The notes under the pieces are model-generated. The model was not told where the DNA came from. It searched no databases and saw only the letters and a program-made list of their open reading frames with translations. A stretch of 64,000 bases of DNA. Origin: Proteus faecis. GTDB taxonomy: Bacteria > Pseudomonadota > Gammaproteobacteria > Enterobacterales > Enterobacteriaceae. The stretch lies in assembly GCF_003144395.1 (NCBI RefSeq), contig NZ_PENZ01000001.1, positions 33,495-97,494 on the forward strand, written 5' to 3'. Below are positions 53,317 through 61,181 of the stretch, piece after piece. The stretch's first letter is position 1; every line of letters starts with the position of its first letter. The translations under genes and the position numbers were made by a program.

Positions 53317-53620
53317 TAGATGCCTCCCGTTGGCTTTTTGCTGTGCCTGAATTGCCGAATGTGTAAATCATTTTAGGTAAGCCTTTTTTTCCGCGAAAAT
53401 CATTCATCCACTGTAAATACTCAAGATGATCTAACTTCTTTGCTACGCGGTAAGCTCTGTTTATTTTTTTACCTCTTACCAACCTTCTTTTGCGAACTCT
53501 CATTATTTCACGCCAGCGTTTCCTATCAGGGTAGCCTGCCGCCATATGAGCTCGTGTAGAAATGATATCTTTATAATCTTCCCATGCGCGGATTAGCTCT
53601 GTTAACGTTGTTCCTTTCAT
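53303..53620 (-). CDS. Hypothetical basic protein (105 aa)
   Basis: 105 residues, very basic (RKRWREIMRVRKRRLVRGKK), so probably nucleic-acid-binding. It overlaps the Lar gene by 14 bases and starts 19 bases after the P-like gene. No family recognised. Confidence 0.65.
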   Translation of the reverse strand: MKGTTLTELIRAWEDYKDIISTRAHMAAGYPDRKRWREIMRVRKRRLVRGKKINRAYRVAKKLDHLEYLQWMNDFRGKKGLPKMIYTFGNSGTAKSQREASNAGN

Positions 53621-53639
53621 CTAAAAATCCTCTTGCGTG

Positions 53640-54314
53640 TTATCTGAAGCCATGCTTTTGCTTCAAACTTGCGATTATTGATAGTGATTTATTACGGCTT
53701 GTTGGTGTGACTTTGTGTTCAATTTGAAGTACTGGTGCTGGAATGTTTTCACCTGATTTGATTCTTGCCGTCATGATCCGCAACTCTTTGGCGCAAAGCT
53801 TCTTAACCTCACTATCAGTTAGGCTTTTACTTCGCATCTCAGAGTAAATTTTGGTAACCATCCAGTAGCAAGCGTTTGAGGGCCATTTCATTTCACGCCA
53901 GCCACGCATTTTGCAGTATTCTCGATAGAGTTCGTAAAGCTGATCCTCATCAGGAAGACCGGCAGCTAGCGATTCACCTTGTTTACACCATTGAATAAAT
54001 TGACCAGGAGCAGGAAGAAACGGATTCTCTTGCTGTCTGGCAATTTTCATCCCTGCGTTAATTTGATCTATCGTTCGAATATTGTTTTCAGCAAATGCTT
54101 TTGTCCACTGGCGTTTAAACTCGTTTAAATCCTCCTGATCTTTGAAGTTCGCCATTGACGCTGGAAATGTTGCTCGAAGTTGCTTGAATAACTCATTGAA
54201 TACTTGCGCGGTATGCTCTCTGACTGGCTGTGTTTGCTGTAATGGCGCTGAATTGCTCATTGCCTGTAATGCTCTACCATCCCGTTGCTGAATGGCAGTA
54301 ACAAGTGATTTCAT
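53640..54314 (-). CDS. Replication protein P-like helicase loader
   Basis: 224 residues. VFNELFKQLRATFPASMANF, KRQWTKAFAENNIRTIDQIN and NPFLPAPGQFIQWCKQGE match the lambda P family, which takes DnaB from the host and loads it on the phage origin. It overlaps the O-like gene by four bases. Lambda P is about the same length (233). Confidence 0.88.
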   Translation of the reverse strand: MKSLVTAIQQRDGRALQAMSNSAPLQQTQPVREHTAQVFNELFKQLRATFPASMANFKDQEDLNEFKRQWTKAFAENNIRTIDQINAGMKIARQQENPFLPAPGQFIQWCKQGESLAAGLPDEDQLYELYREYCKMRGWREMKWPSNACYWMVTKIYSEMRSKSLTDSEVKKLCAKELRIMTARIKSGENIPAPVLQIEHKVTPTSRNKSLSIIASLKQKHGFR

Positions 54315-55312
54315 ATATCAACTCCCTCCATCCATTTTGTGTCATCAAAGTCTATCTTGGGCTTCTGTGAGATTTGGTTACTAATTGCGGGTTTACGATT
54401 AGCTTGCTGACTTTGGATAACCAGAGTGTCCCATTTCTCACGTAGTTTTGCGGGAGATAACACGTTGCTACACCAGAACGAGTCACGATTAGCCCATTTA
54501 AACATTCTGCAAATATCTTGGTGTGTATGTCCGTCTAGTTGTCTCATCAGGCGAACATCGTTAGCCCATGCTGACCAGTTAGGTTCTTTAGTCGTAGGAC
54601 TTACAATCAACACTTTCTCGTAAATCCATTGAGCAGCTTTTAGGTCTTCAGCATTACCCCATTTGTCCCCTTTCTCTGAACTCACAGCTGCATCAGGTTT
54701 TACCTTACGAGGCACAGAAGATTTTTTTCTCGGACGATCATTTAATAATTTATTATTAAATATATATTGTTCATGATGTGCGGATTCATGTGCGTTGTTA
54801 TGTGCGGGTATGCCATCTAAAGGTGCATGAATGATGGCTTCATCATGTGCGTTGTTATGTGCGTACTTATGTGCGGGTACACTGACTAAATTTTGAGCAT
54901 AATCACTATAATTTGTGATTGTTATCACCGTACCTTTATGCTTCTCCCCTTCGATTGAAATCATCCCTTCACGAACAAAAACAGCCAGCATTCGATTAAC
55001 CGTATCTCTACTGGTTGGCTTGCCGTTCCTGTCGCACAGGTTTAGCCCTAGATTGGCTGGAGTGGTAACCAGTTGACCAGCCTTTAAATGCCATATATGA
55101 CCTTTGTAGTTGGCTGTGTATGGCTCGCTCTGAGCTTCTAACAATAAGTTTTCCCACAGTGCTCTAAGATAAACATCTTTAGCCCATGACTTATTTTTTA
55201 TGCTCCTGTACAACGGGATGAAACCTAGTTTCTGGTTTTCCACCCTGTTGCTCCTTTGTTGTCTTGCAACACCAAGATCGTAGAATTTAGCTGTATTCAC
55301 CACGACCTCCAT
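54311..55312 (-). CDS. Replication initiator O-like protein
   Basis: 333 residues. The N-terminal winged-helix part has LGFIPLYRSIKNKSWAKDVYL and GKPTSRDTVNRMLAVFVREGMI; the C-terminal part (WIYEKVLIVSPTTKEPNWSAWANDVRLM) binds the P-like partner. The middle (about residues 145-180) repeats Ala-His pairs because the origin iterons lie inside the gene, as in lambda O. It initiates replication of the phage genome. Confidence 0.88.
   Translation of the reverse strand: MEVVVNTAKFYDLGVARQQRSNRVENQKLGFIPLYRSIKNKSWAKDVYLRALWENLLLEAQSEPYTANYKGHIWHLKAGQLVTTPANLGLNLCDRNGKPTSRDTVNRMLAVFVREGMISIEGEKHKGTVITITNYSDYAQNLVSVPAHKYAHNNAHDEAIIHAPLDGIPAHNNAHESAHHEQYIFNNKLLNDRPRKKSSVPRKVKPDAAVSSEKGDKWGNAEDLKAAQWIYEKVLIVSPTTKEPNWSAWANDVRLMRQLDGHTHQDICRMFKWANRDSFWCSNVLSPAKLREKWDTLVIQSQQANRKPAISNQISQKPKIDFDDTKWMEGVDI
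54735..54875. other. Phage replication origin: AT-rich segment and six iterons
   Basis: ATGTGCG occurs at 54776, 54788 and 54800 and again at 54845, 54857 and 54869: two groups of three with exact 12-base periods, the groups starting 69 bases apart. Next to them at 54737-54770 is a stretch almost free of G and C. Iterons plus an AT-rich unwinding element inside the initiator gene is the layout of the lambda origin. Confidence 0.8.
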
Positions 55313-55435
55313 ATCTGTTTGTTAAGTAAACAGAATTCATATATAATTACTCCATTAATTAGCTGTATCAGCAAAAGGAAAGCTCAAAATCAGCTTCCCT
55401 TTAATACTGGTTATTGATACAGTGTATTTGTTAAG

Positions 55436-55777
55436 TTAAATGGTTAAGTCCATTTGTTGAGAAACCTCACCATTCGCCGTGGTTGAGGTTTTTCTTTTTG
55501 GTGCTTTGACATGTTCAAGCATCTGAATTAACGCTCTAGCCTCATCACCTTGCAATATCACTGTGTCATCTGGTGTCTCATACCCAATAGCAACTAAAAG
55601 CCTTGCACAACGTTGTATGAAGCTTAATTGCGTTTTGGATTGTTGAGATTGCCAGCGAGATATTTGTGATTCGTGAATACCCGTTCTTTTCGCTACTTCT
55701 CTAGCGCCAGTAACAAGTATCCCTTTCATGATTTTTGATTCGATTTCTCGAAATTTGCGTTCGTTTGATAGTTCCAT
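55436..55777 (-). CDS. cII: CII-like transcription activator
   Basis: 113 residues. VTGAREVAKRTGIHESQISRWQ (22-43) is the helix-turn-helix of lambda CII, followed by LSFIQRCARLLVAIGYETPDD. CII activates repressor and integrase synthesis for the lysogenic choice. It is placed between cro and O, as in lambda. The C-terminal tail is basic then polar, as expected for a degradation-prone end. Confidence 0.88.
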   Translation of the reverse strand: MELSNERKFREIESKIMKGILVTGAREVAKRTGIHESQISRWQSQQSKTQLSFIQRCARLLVAIGYETPDDTVILQGDEARALIQMLEHVKAPKRKTSTTANGEVSQQMDLTI

Positions 55778-55853
55778 TTGTTAAATTCCTTCTTAGATTA
55801 CTTCCCATATTGGGAACAGCAGTAATGATCCGTGGCTCATTCCATATGAGCGG

Positions 55854-55913
55854 ATTGTTGATAACAATTTGCCGATTGAAGTCAAAAGGCATGGCGTGAA
55901 TTTTTAAAGAGCG
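55854..55913 (-). promoter_or_regulatory. nutR-like site (boxA and boxB)
   Basis: On the minus strand boxA CGCTCTTTAAAAATT (55899-55913) is followed by a hairpin ATTGTTATCAACAAT (55854-55868). The boxA is nearly identical to the one at 58316 on the left side. It lies between cro and cII, the place of nutR. Confidence 0.7.
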
Positions 55914-55922
55914 TGATGGTAG

Positions 55923-56108
55923 TTATTTACCAGATGGAAACGGTTTAACTTCTTCTGCTTCAACTGTTCCATCTTGTTTTCTGATAATGAAAATATTTCT
56001 TTTCTTTAAAATTGCTTTACTTATCGCGCTTTGCCTAACACCTAACAATTCAGCTGTTTTGTGTTGTCCTAGCTCAGTAGCAAATTTAGTTAATGGGACT
56101 CTTTCCAT
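55923..56108 (-). CDS. cro: Cro-like repressor
   Basis: The ATG at 56108 has GGAGAAACT before it; the frame is open upstream but that part is operator DNA. 61 residues: MERVPLTKFATELGQHKTAE then LLGVRQSAISKAI, a helix-turn-helix, and a basic C-terminal strand. Lambda Cro has 66 residues. It is the first gene from PR, divergent from cI. It lowers early transcription and prevents repressor synthesis in the lytic cycle. Confidence 0.88.
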   Translation of the reverse strand: MERVPLTKFATELGQHKTAELLGVRQSAISKAILKKRNIFIIRKQDGTVEAEEVKPFPSGK

Positions 56109-56127
56109 AGTTTCTCCTTTTTTAATT

Positions 56128-56193
56128 ATTATCACCGCAAGTGATAAAATAGTCAACACCTGCGGTGATTGGTAAATATTCCATTTGGTAATA
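56128..56193. promoter_or_regulatory. OR operators, PR and PRM
   Basis: TATCACCGCAAGTGATA (56130-56146), CAACACCTGCGGTGATT (56154-56170) and a weaker TATTCCATTTGGTAATA (56177-56193) are spaced by 24 and 23 bases. PR on the minus strand: TTGACT (56151-56156) and GATAAT (56128-56133), spacer 17, covering the first operator. PRM on the plus strand has only a weak -10 (TAATAA near 56189), which puts its start a few bases before the cI ATG. Confidence 0.85.
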
Positions 56194-56203
56194 AAATTGC
56201 AGT

Positions 56204-56914
56204 ATGAAAAAGAAACCGATCACTGAAGAACAAAAAGCTGACGCTCTTCGCCTGAAAAATATCTTTGAGGCAAAAAAGAAAGAGCTTGGCTTATCACAAG
56301 AAACCCTAGGCGATTCAATCGGCATGGGGCAGAGCGCTGTTGCTCAGTTATTGAATGGAGTAAACGCTCTAAACATAGAAAACGCAGCAAAGTTAGCTGA
56401 GGCGTTACAAGTTACTGTTGATGAATTTAGCCCATCACTAGCTAAAGAAATTAGAGGCATGTTTAAGGCTGTCAGCCCATTAAAAACACCAAGCATGGAT
56501 GAGAAATATCAATACCCTCTCTTCACGAAGGTACAGGCTGGTGCTTTCTCAACAGAATTTAACTCATACACTCAGAAAGATGCTGTGTCGTGGATACCAA
56601 CAGCTAAGAAAGCCAGTGAGCGTTCTTTCTGGTTAGAGGTTGAAGGTCAATCAATGACAGCACCACCAGGAGGTAAGCCAAGTTTTCCTGAAGGAATGCT
56701 AATTCTGGTTGATCCTGAGGAAGAAGTAGAGTTCGGAGATTTCTGTGTCGCTCGTTTGCTAAATGATGAGTTCACATTCAAACGATTGATTAGAGAAGGC
56801 GGAGTTGAGTATCTAGAGCCATTAAACCCACGCTATGACCTGATCCCTATTAACGGTAACTGCACAATCATAGGTAAAGTAATCAAGTCACAATGGCCTG
56901 ACGACACGTTTTAA
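56204..56914 (+). CDS. cI: Phage repressor CI (LexA-like, self-cleaving)
   Basis: 236 residues. Helix-turn-helix at about 31-52 ([20 protein letters not shown]) and an S24 peptidase domain with the Ala-Gly cleavage site at 112-113, the nucleophile in EGQSM (S150) and the Lys in FTFKRL (K193). It keeps the lysogen and is inactivated through RecA-stimulated self-cleavage after DNA damage. No Shine-Dalgarno lies before the ATG and PRM would start within a few bases of it, so the message is probably leaderless as in lambda. Confidence 0.95.
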   Translation: MKKKPITEEQKADALRLKNIFEAKKKELGLSQETLGDSIGMGQSAVAQLLNGVNALNIENAAKLAEALQVTVDEFSPSLAKEIRGMFKAVSPLKTPSMDEKYQYPLFTKVQAGAFSTEFNSYTQKDAVSWIPTAKKASERSFWLEVEGQSMTAPPGGKPSFPEGMLILVDPEEEVEFGDFCVARLLNDEFTFKRLIREGGVEYLEPLNPRYDLIPINGNCTIIGKVIKSQWPDDTF

Positions 56915-56988
56915 TACAATAAGGTATTAGTTATATTTATTTTTCTACACACCAAATGGGATCTGGTTTATACACAAAGGAATATAAT

Positions 56989-58020
56989 ATGGAAAAAGAT
57001 ACTGGTGTCCATGATACTATTGATGATACTGATGTTTATGTGTACATAGGGGACATAACAAGGGCTGGATACAACAAATTATCAACAGAAATTGAAAATA
57101 GAATAACTGCCAATAAAAAGCGTGAACATGTAATTTTATGTATTTCTACTTATGGCGGCGATCCTGATGCAGGATATAGAATTGGTAGAGCTCTGCAACA
57201 TTATTATACTGGAAATGTATCAGTTCTTGTGCCAAGCTTATGTAAGAGCGCAGGAACATTAGCTGTTATTTCTGCTGATAACCTAATTATTGGTGACCGA
57301 GGTGAATTAGGACCTCTTGATATACAACTAAGAAAAGCTGATGAAATGGGAGAGTCTAGCTCAACTCTTGATATCTTTAAAGCTGTAGATCAATTAGAAT
57401 CACGCACTTTATCGGCCTTTAGACAATATCTCACTGATATAAAATATGGCAGAGGAATTAGCACTAGACTATCAGCAGACATAGCATCAGAATTAGTTAG
57501 TAATTTATACCAGCCAATAGCTAGCCAAATTGATCCACATAAAATTGGTGAACATCAAAGAGCTATGGGAATTGCATTATCTTACGGTGAGCGATTAACA
57601 AAAAAATCTAATAACCTGAAAGAAGGATCACTAACTAAATTAATAGTTAACTATCCATCACATGGATTTGTAATAGATAGAAGTGAGGCCAAAGATCTTT
57701 TCAATAATGTAAACTGTCCTGATGGATTGTCAGCAAATGTTTATAATATGATTAGCCAATGGATCATAAAAGACCCAAATATAATTGGTGGCACACCTTT
57801 CGTATCAGATTTTGAAAGTTTTCTAAAAAGAACTGCTGACGAAACACCAAAAACCGAGAATCAAGAAAATGACAACAGAAATAATGACATTGAATCAGAC
57901 GCTGTCGAGAGCGAACCAACCGGAGATAGATCTGGTGAAAATAGTGAGCACTCAGAACAAGGAAATGAATCAGGAACTGAAGAAAGCCGAAAACCGAGAA
58001 GTAAAAGAAAAACTTCATGA
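56989..58020 (+). CDS. SDH-family Clp-fold serine proteinase
   Basis: The ATG at 56989 (MEKDTGVHDT) has AAAGGA upstream; an ATG at 56956 lacks one. 343 residues. ILCISTYGGDPDAGYRIGRA (49-68) and SLCKSAGTLAVISADNLIIG (83-102, nucleophile S87) match the Clp/SppA-like fold of the serine dehydrogenase proteinase family. No signal or membrane segment. From about residue 296 the chain is a disordered acidic tail with a basic end. It follows cI on the same strand by 74 bases, so it is probably made in the lysogen. Role unknown; exclusion or defence is possible. Confidence 0.8.
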   Translation: MEKDTGVHDTIDDTDVYVYIGDITRAGYNKLSTEIENRITANKKREHVILCISTYGGDPDAGYRIGRALQHYYTGNVSVLVPSLCKSAGTLAVISADNLIIGDRGELGPLDIQLRKADEMGESSSTLDIFKAVDQLESRTLSAFRQYLTDIKYGRGISTRLSADIASELVSNLYQPIASQIDPHKIGEHQRAMGIALSYGERLTKKSNNLKEGSLTKLIVNYPSHGFVIDRSEAKDLFNNVNCPDGLSANVYNMISQWIIKDPNIIGGTPFVSDFESFLKRTADETPKTENQENDNRNNDIESDAVESEPTGDRSGENSEHSEQGNESGTEESRKPRSKRKTS

Positions 58021-58102
58021 AAGTCATAGGCATTATTATCTGTAAAAAAATAAAATAAATATCCCCTGGCATAGCCGAGGGTTTTCTATATACAAATACA
58101 AT

Positions 58103-58130
58103 AAAAAGCCCTCTCCGCGAGGGCTTTTTT
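58103..58130. terminator. Terminator, active in both directions
   Basis: AAAAAGCCCTC and GAGGGCTTTTTT form a stem of 11 base pairs around a short loop. It ends the cI-protease transcript. Confidence 0.9.
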
Positions 58131-58212
58131 GTACCATCTCCCCTCCAAAGAAGTGATCTGCATTCCAATCTGAGATTTATTTGAAAATAAATTATCTGAA
58201 AATACAATAAAT

Positions 58213-58276
58213 TAACACCGCCAGTTATATTATTATCACCTGCGGTGTTGACTTATAAATCACCGCTGGTTATATT
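58213..58276 (+). promoter_or_regulatory. OL operators and promoter PL
   Basis: Three 17-base operators: TAACACCGCCAGTTATA (58213), TATCACCTGCGGTGTTG (58234) and AATCACCGCTGGTTATA (58258), of the same type as those near cI. PL: TTGACT (58248-58253) and TATATT (58271-58276), spacer 17, overlapped by the second and third operators, so repressor binding blocks it. Confidence 0.9.
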
Positions 58277-58315
58277 TAATCACATCAACGGCAAGCAAGA
58301 TACATAAGCAAGCCA

Positions 58316-58358
58316 CGCTCTTTAAAAATATAGCAGTACGGACAATGACATCTTGTCC
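58316..58358 (+). promoter_or_regulatory. nutL-like site (boxA and boxB)
   Basis: boxA CGCTCTTTAAAAATA (58316-58330) is followed nine bases later by a hairpin GGACAA/TTGTCC with a seven-base loop (58340-58358). It lies in the PL leader about 35 bases past the start and before the N-like gene. Confidence 0.75.
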
Positions 58359-58392
58359 AACATTTCACTGAGTGAGTTTTGGGATTGGTGAA

Positions 58393-58458
58393 TACGTGTA
58401 GCTCAACGGTAGAGCGAGGCCATAAAGCTGGGGTTGTGGGTTCGAGTCCCATCACGCA
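58393..58458 (+). other. tRNA-like element in the PL leader
   Basis: The segment has a D arm GCTC/GAGC with loop AACGGTA, a T arm with TGGG TTCGAGT CCCA, and ends TACGTG/CACGCA that pair at five of six positions. The anticodon arm (AGGCCATAAAGCTGG) does not form a normal five-base-pair stem with T33. So it is a tRNA relic or a tRNA mimic in the mRNA leader, not a tRNA I would call functional. Confidence 0.55.
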
Positions 58459-58512
58459 AGTAGGAAGTAATTACCTACTACCAATCACTAAAACTTATTC
58501 AGAGGAGGCAAC

Positions 58513-58836
58513 ATGACAACTTATATTCAACCGTTAAAAACGTCACCTAAGAAAGCAGGTGAACGTAAACAAGTAGAAGTTAAGCATGTAAACAGTAATT
58601 CATATAAAGCGCGTCAATACGCTAGATATGCAACTTTCAGAGCTAACAAACTGAAAGAAGAAGAAATTACTAAAGCTAACTCAGTGAAAGAGAAGAAAGA
58701 ACGCTCTGTTCTCTCTCTCAAACCAACAAAGCATTATCCAAGTGGAGATAACTGTTGCTTACCTAATGTAGCAGTATTTTCAGGAGTTAAAACAAAACAG
58801 CCGAGCAGTGAGTTCGGTGTTACGGCGAGGGGGTAG
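58513..58836 (+). CDS. N-like early antiterminator
   Basis: 107 residues, as long as lambda N. Strongly basic, with an arginine-rich motif YKARQYARYATFRANKLK (31-48) and a C-terminal CCLPNVAVFSGVKTKQ that recalls the end of P22 gp24 (LLPGVALYAAG...). It is the first gene from PL, downstream of nutL, and matching boxA sites occur on both sides. GAGGAGG precedes the ATG. It should let RNA polymerase pass early terminators. Confidence 0.75.
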   Translation: MTTYIQPLKTSPKKAGERKQVEVKHVNSNSYKARQYARYATFRANKLKEEEITKANSVKEKKERSVLSLKPTKHYPSGDNCCLPNVAVFSGVKTKQPSSEFGVTARG

Positions 58837-58838
58837 AT

Positions 58839-59144
58839 ATGACGCTATTTGAATTTATGAATAGCAGTAGAACGGATGGTTTTCTATGTAAGCGGGTTCA
58901 CTGCAATGATGGATATTATGTAAGTATTCAAGCAAGTTATGGGCACTACTGTTCACCGCGTCAAGACCTGCCATCTTATGATCTTTATGACAGCTATGAA
59001 CTTGGATTCCCATCTGAGGATGACCAACTAATAAACGCCTATGCAGAATGTGATGATTGCTTTACAGAAACGGTTTATCCATACGTTCCAAAAGAGGTTG
59101 TTATTGCTTTGATTGAAAAGCACGGCGGAGTGAAAGTTAGTTAA
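58839..59144 (+). CDS. Hypothetical early protein (101 aa)
   Basis: 101 residues, acidic, rich in Tyr and Cys (KRVHCNDGYYVSIQASYGHY, then YAECDDCFTETVYPYVP). It starts three bases after the N-like stop. No family that I recognise. Confidence 0.7.
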   Translation: MTLFEFMNSSRTDGFLCKRVHCNDGYYVSIQASYGHYCSPRQDLPSYDLYDSYELGFPSEDDQLINAYAECDDCFTETVYPYVPKEVVIALIEKHGGVKVS

Positions 59145-59352
59145 CTAATTACAGTCCATTATGTGGGCTGTGGTGAGATAGCTTTTTTAGACCAACAAAC
59201 CAAAGGCGATAAATCGGTCTCGCCTAATAAAAAGCACCGTTTGAACAGGAGGATTTATGTAAGCTGGCTTGCTAGCCTGAGCGCATCAGGCAACTAACCA
59301 GAGCTTATTACTTAGTGGGCTGTGGTGAGTTGATTAATAGATAGGAGCTACA
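59145..59352 (+). other. Early-operon spacer with start-stop element
   Basis: 208 bases without a normal gene. AGGAGG at 59247-59252 is followed by ATG TAA at 59257-59262, a complete ribosome site with an empty coding region. Just after it CCTGA/TCAGG forms a small hairpin. GTGGGCTGTGGTGAG occurs twice, near 59162 and 59318. The region looks like a regulatory leader. Confidence 0.5.
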
Positions 59353-59541
59353 ATGAAATGTAGCAATAAATATTGCCAAGATGGCATTGAGTTTATTACC
59401 TGTTGCTCTGGTCGTGAATGTGGCTGTATGGGGCAACCAGTAGCGGCAACCAATTGCAAGGAATGCAATAAAGAGAATAGAGAGCCAACAGACGAGCGAG
59501 TTATTCAAGAGATGCAATACCTTGAATGGCTTGGTGATTAA
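59353..59541 (+). CDS. Cys-rich small protein (62 aa)
   Basis: 62 residues with nine Cys (MKCSNKYCQDGIEFITCCSG, RECGCMGQ, CKECNKE), suggesting two zinc sites. The TAGGAG before the ATG is a good ribosome site. The sequence recalls a DnaJ-like zinc finger, but no partner is known. Confidence 0.7.
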   Translation: MKCSNKYCQDGIEFITCCSGRECGCMGQPVAATNCKECNKENREPTDERVIQEMQYLEWLGD

Positions 59542-59557
59542 TAGATAGGAGATAGAG

Positions 59558-59833
59558 ATGGAAATATGGTTTAAGGAATTTGAGTCACATGGGCGTCAGA
59601 TTCTAATCAAGAAAGCACATGACGCCGATGAGTCAAAAATCGGGGTGCAATATTGCTGGCCAGAGAAACTTTTCGCTGTCGATTTTGGATTGTGGATAGA
59701 TTACGACGACGATGATGAGGAAAGCTTTAATGAAGCGGAAGAAGCACGCAACAAGCTATTCGACACCATCGATCAGGAAGCAGTAGATACCGCGGTGAGT
59801 AACTTAATTCAAAAACTCAAGCTTGATGATTAG
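59558..59833 (+). CDS. Hypothetical acidic protein (91 aa)
   Basis: 91 residues with an acidic centre (DYDDDDEESFNEAEEA). Acidic early proteins may mimic DNA, but the size and lack of homology prevent any claim. Its ribosome site ATAGGAG lies in a leader (GATTAATAGATAGGAG) nearly identical to that of the previous gene. Confidence 0.65.
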   Translation: MEIWFKEFESHGRQILIKKAHDADESKIGVQYCWPEKLFAVDFGLWIDYDDDDEESFNEAEEARNKLFDTIDQEAVDTAVSNLIQKLKLDD

Positions 59834-59869
59834 CATCGTGTTTAGTTAATAACGGAGGGAGATAGAGAT

Positions 59870-60058
59870 ATGTTCGATTACATAAATGAGACTTACGGCT
59901 TAAACATTAAAAAAGGCGGCCGTGTTCGATATACATTCGGTAATGGTTCAAAAGAAGGGACAATAGTTGGAGTTCACTCAGCTAGCCTGAAAATAAAAAT
60001 GGATGGCGATGATTATGCAGATATCTATCATCCCACTTGGGAGCTTGAGTATCTCTAG
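59870..60058 (+). CDS. Hypothetical small protein, SH3-like (62 aa)
   Basis: 62 residues, beta-rich (GGRVRYTFGNGSKEGTIVGV, SLKIKMDGDDYADIYHP), looks like a small SH3-type barrel. GGAGGGAG precedes the ATG within the repeated leader TTAATAACGGAGGGAG. Confidence 0.65.
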   Translation: MFDYINETYGLNIKKGGRVRYTFGNGSKEGTIVGVHSASLKIKMDGDDYADIYHPTWELEYL

Positions 60059-60080
60059 TTAATAACGGAGGGAGTATGAC

Positions 60081-60314
60081 ATGGGAAAAATGACATTCGT
60101 AGTTGAGTATGAAGATGGCAAGGAGCCGTCTGTTAATGCAGGAATGGAGATACTAGGCGGTAAATTGTTATCAGTTGGATTTAATGACTACCGAGATGAA
60201 CAACTAACTCAGGATGAAGTTAGCGCCTTAAATCACGCAATTAACTTTAACGACCTGAAAGAAACCTGCGAAGATTTTGAAGTCAATTATGACGAAGTTG
60301 TAGCAAAACTCTAA
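60081..60314 (+). CDS. Hypothetical small protein (77 aa)
   Basis: 77 residues, MGKMTFVVEYEDGKEPSVNA at the start; acidic. The leader GTTAATAACGGAGGGAG repeats the one before the previous gene. No family recognised. Confidence 0.6.
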   Translation: MGKMTFVVEYEDGKEPSVNAGMEILGGKLLSVGFNDYRDEQLTQDEVSALNHAINFNDLKETCEDFEVNYDEVVAKL

Positions 60315-60395
60315 AGCCCTCGGTCAGCAGTAACCCATCACTTAATCATTCATATCGCTATTAATAGTGAGGAATACGCACATAAGGAATTAATT

Positions 60396-60965
60396 ATGAA
60401 ATTGAATATCACAGTAGATTTAGATTGGTTAGAAGAAGATGGAAATATTGATGAAGAAGTTAAACATCAAATTATACAGGGTGTAAAAAGTGCAATTTCC
60501 AAGCAGTGTTTGGATAAAGTAGAAAAGCAAGCATCCGAACAAATAAATCAAGCCATCAATGATTCTATCACAACTGCGAAAAAAGCAATTGAGCAAAAAG
60601 CGATTACATTTGCCGATGAGTGGCTAGAAAAAGAAGTAACTGTTACCGATAAATGGGGTGATGTGCAAGATTGCCTTACAATCACCGACCTTATTAAACG
60701 AACCTTTGATAATCTGCTGGAGAAGAAAGTTAATGATAATGGAAGTTTTACCGATGGTTATGGAAGTGGGACGCGATTAATTACATGGCTAACAGATAAA
60801 CGAGTTAAAGATGTCGTTCAGGAAAAATTAAAAGGTATCAATAAGGATATTGATCGACAAATCACGGAAGCTGTCAACGCTGGAATTCGAAAAAATGTCT
60901 CTGATAAGTTTGCTGAAATGGTTGTAATGACAGCACAGCATCAAAACGCACTCGAACACAAGTAA
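60396..60965 (+). CDS. Hypothetical early protein, helical (189 aa)
   Basis: 189 residues. LNITVDLDWLEEDGNIDEEV at the start, then a long helical part (EKQASEQINQAINDSITTAKKA) and EVTVTDKWGDVQDCLTITDL. Proteins with this plan are common in the left operon of lambdoid phages; the function is not known to me. Confidence 0.7.
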   Translation: MKLNITVDLDWLEEDGNIDEEVKHQIIQGVKSAISKQCLDKVEKQASEQINQAINDSITTAKKAIEQKAITFADEWLEKEVTVTDKWGDVQDCLTITDLIKRTFDNLLEKKVNDNGSFTDGYGSGTRLITWLTDKRVKDVVQEKLKGINKDIDRQITEAVNAGIRKNVSDKFAEMVVMTAQHQNALEHK

Positions 60966-61018
60966 CCCACCGCACCAACACCAGATAACCACCCTATCGC
61001 TCACCTAGCGAGGTAACA

Positions 61019-61174
61019 ATGAAAACTAACTATTACATCACTATGCGTGATTGCATGGCGGTGCGTATCACTACGCCTCAAGCACGTAAGAATAAACGTA
61101 CAAGCCCATGGTTGTTCAGTTTGGCTGTGGTCATTGTGACAACCGTTGGCGTAATACCGACATTTGTAAGTTGA
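61019..61174 (+). CDS. Small single-span membrane protein (51 aa)
   Basis: ATG at 61019 with GAGG five bases upstream. The protein is MKTNYYITMRDCMAVRITTP, a basic stretch QARKNKRTSP, then one membrane segment WLFSLAVVIVTTVGVIPTFV. Location in the early left operon and form are like small phage proteins that act on host membranes or division (kil-type), but there is no direct evidence. Confidence 0.6.
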   Translation: MKTNYYITMRDCMAVRITTPQARKNKRTSPWLFSLAVVIVTTVGVIPTFVS

Positions 61175-61181
61175 GGTGATT

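Noticed and set aside
57764..58207. Open frame of 147 codons on the minus strand over the protease end and terminator
   Set aside because: It runs through the bidirectional terminator and is antisense to the protease gene; no ribosome site.
58393..58458. A functional tRNA gene
   Set aside because: The anticodon stem does not pair and there is no T33 in a normal seven-base loop.
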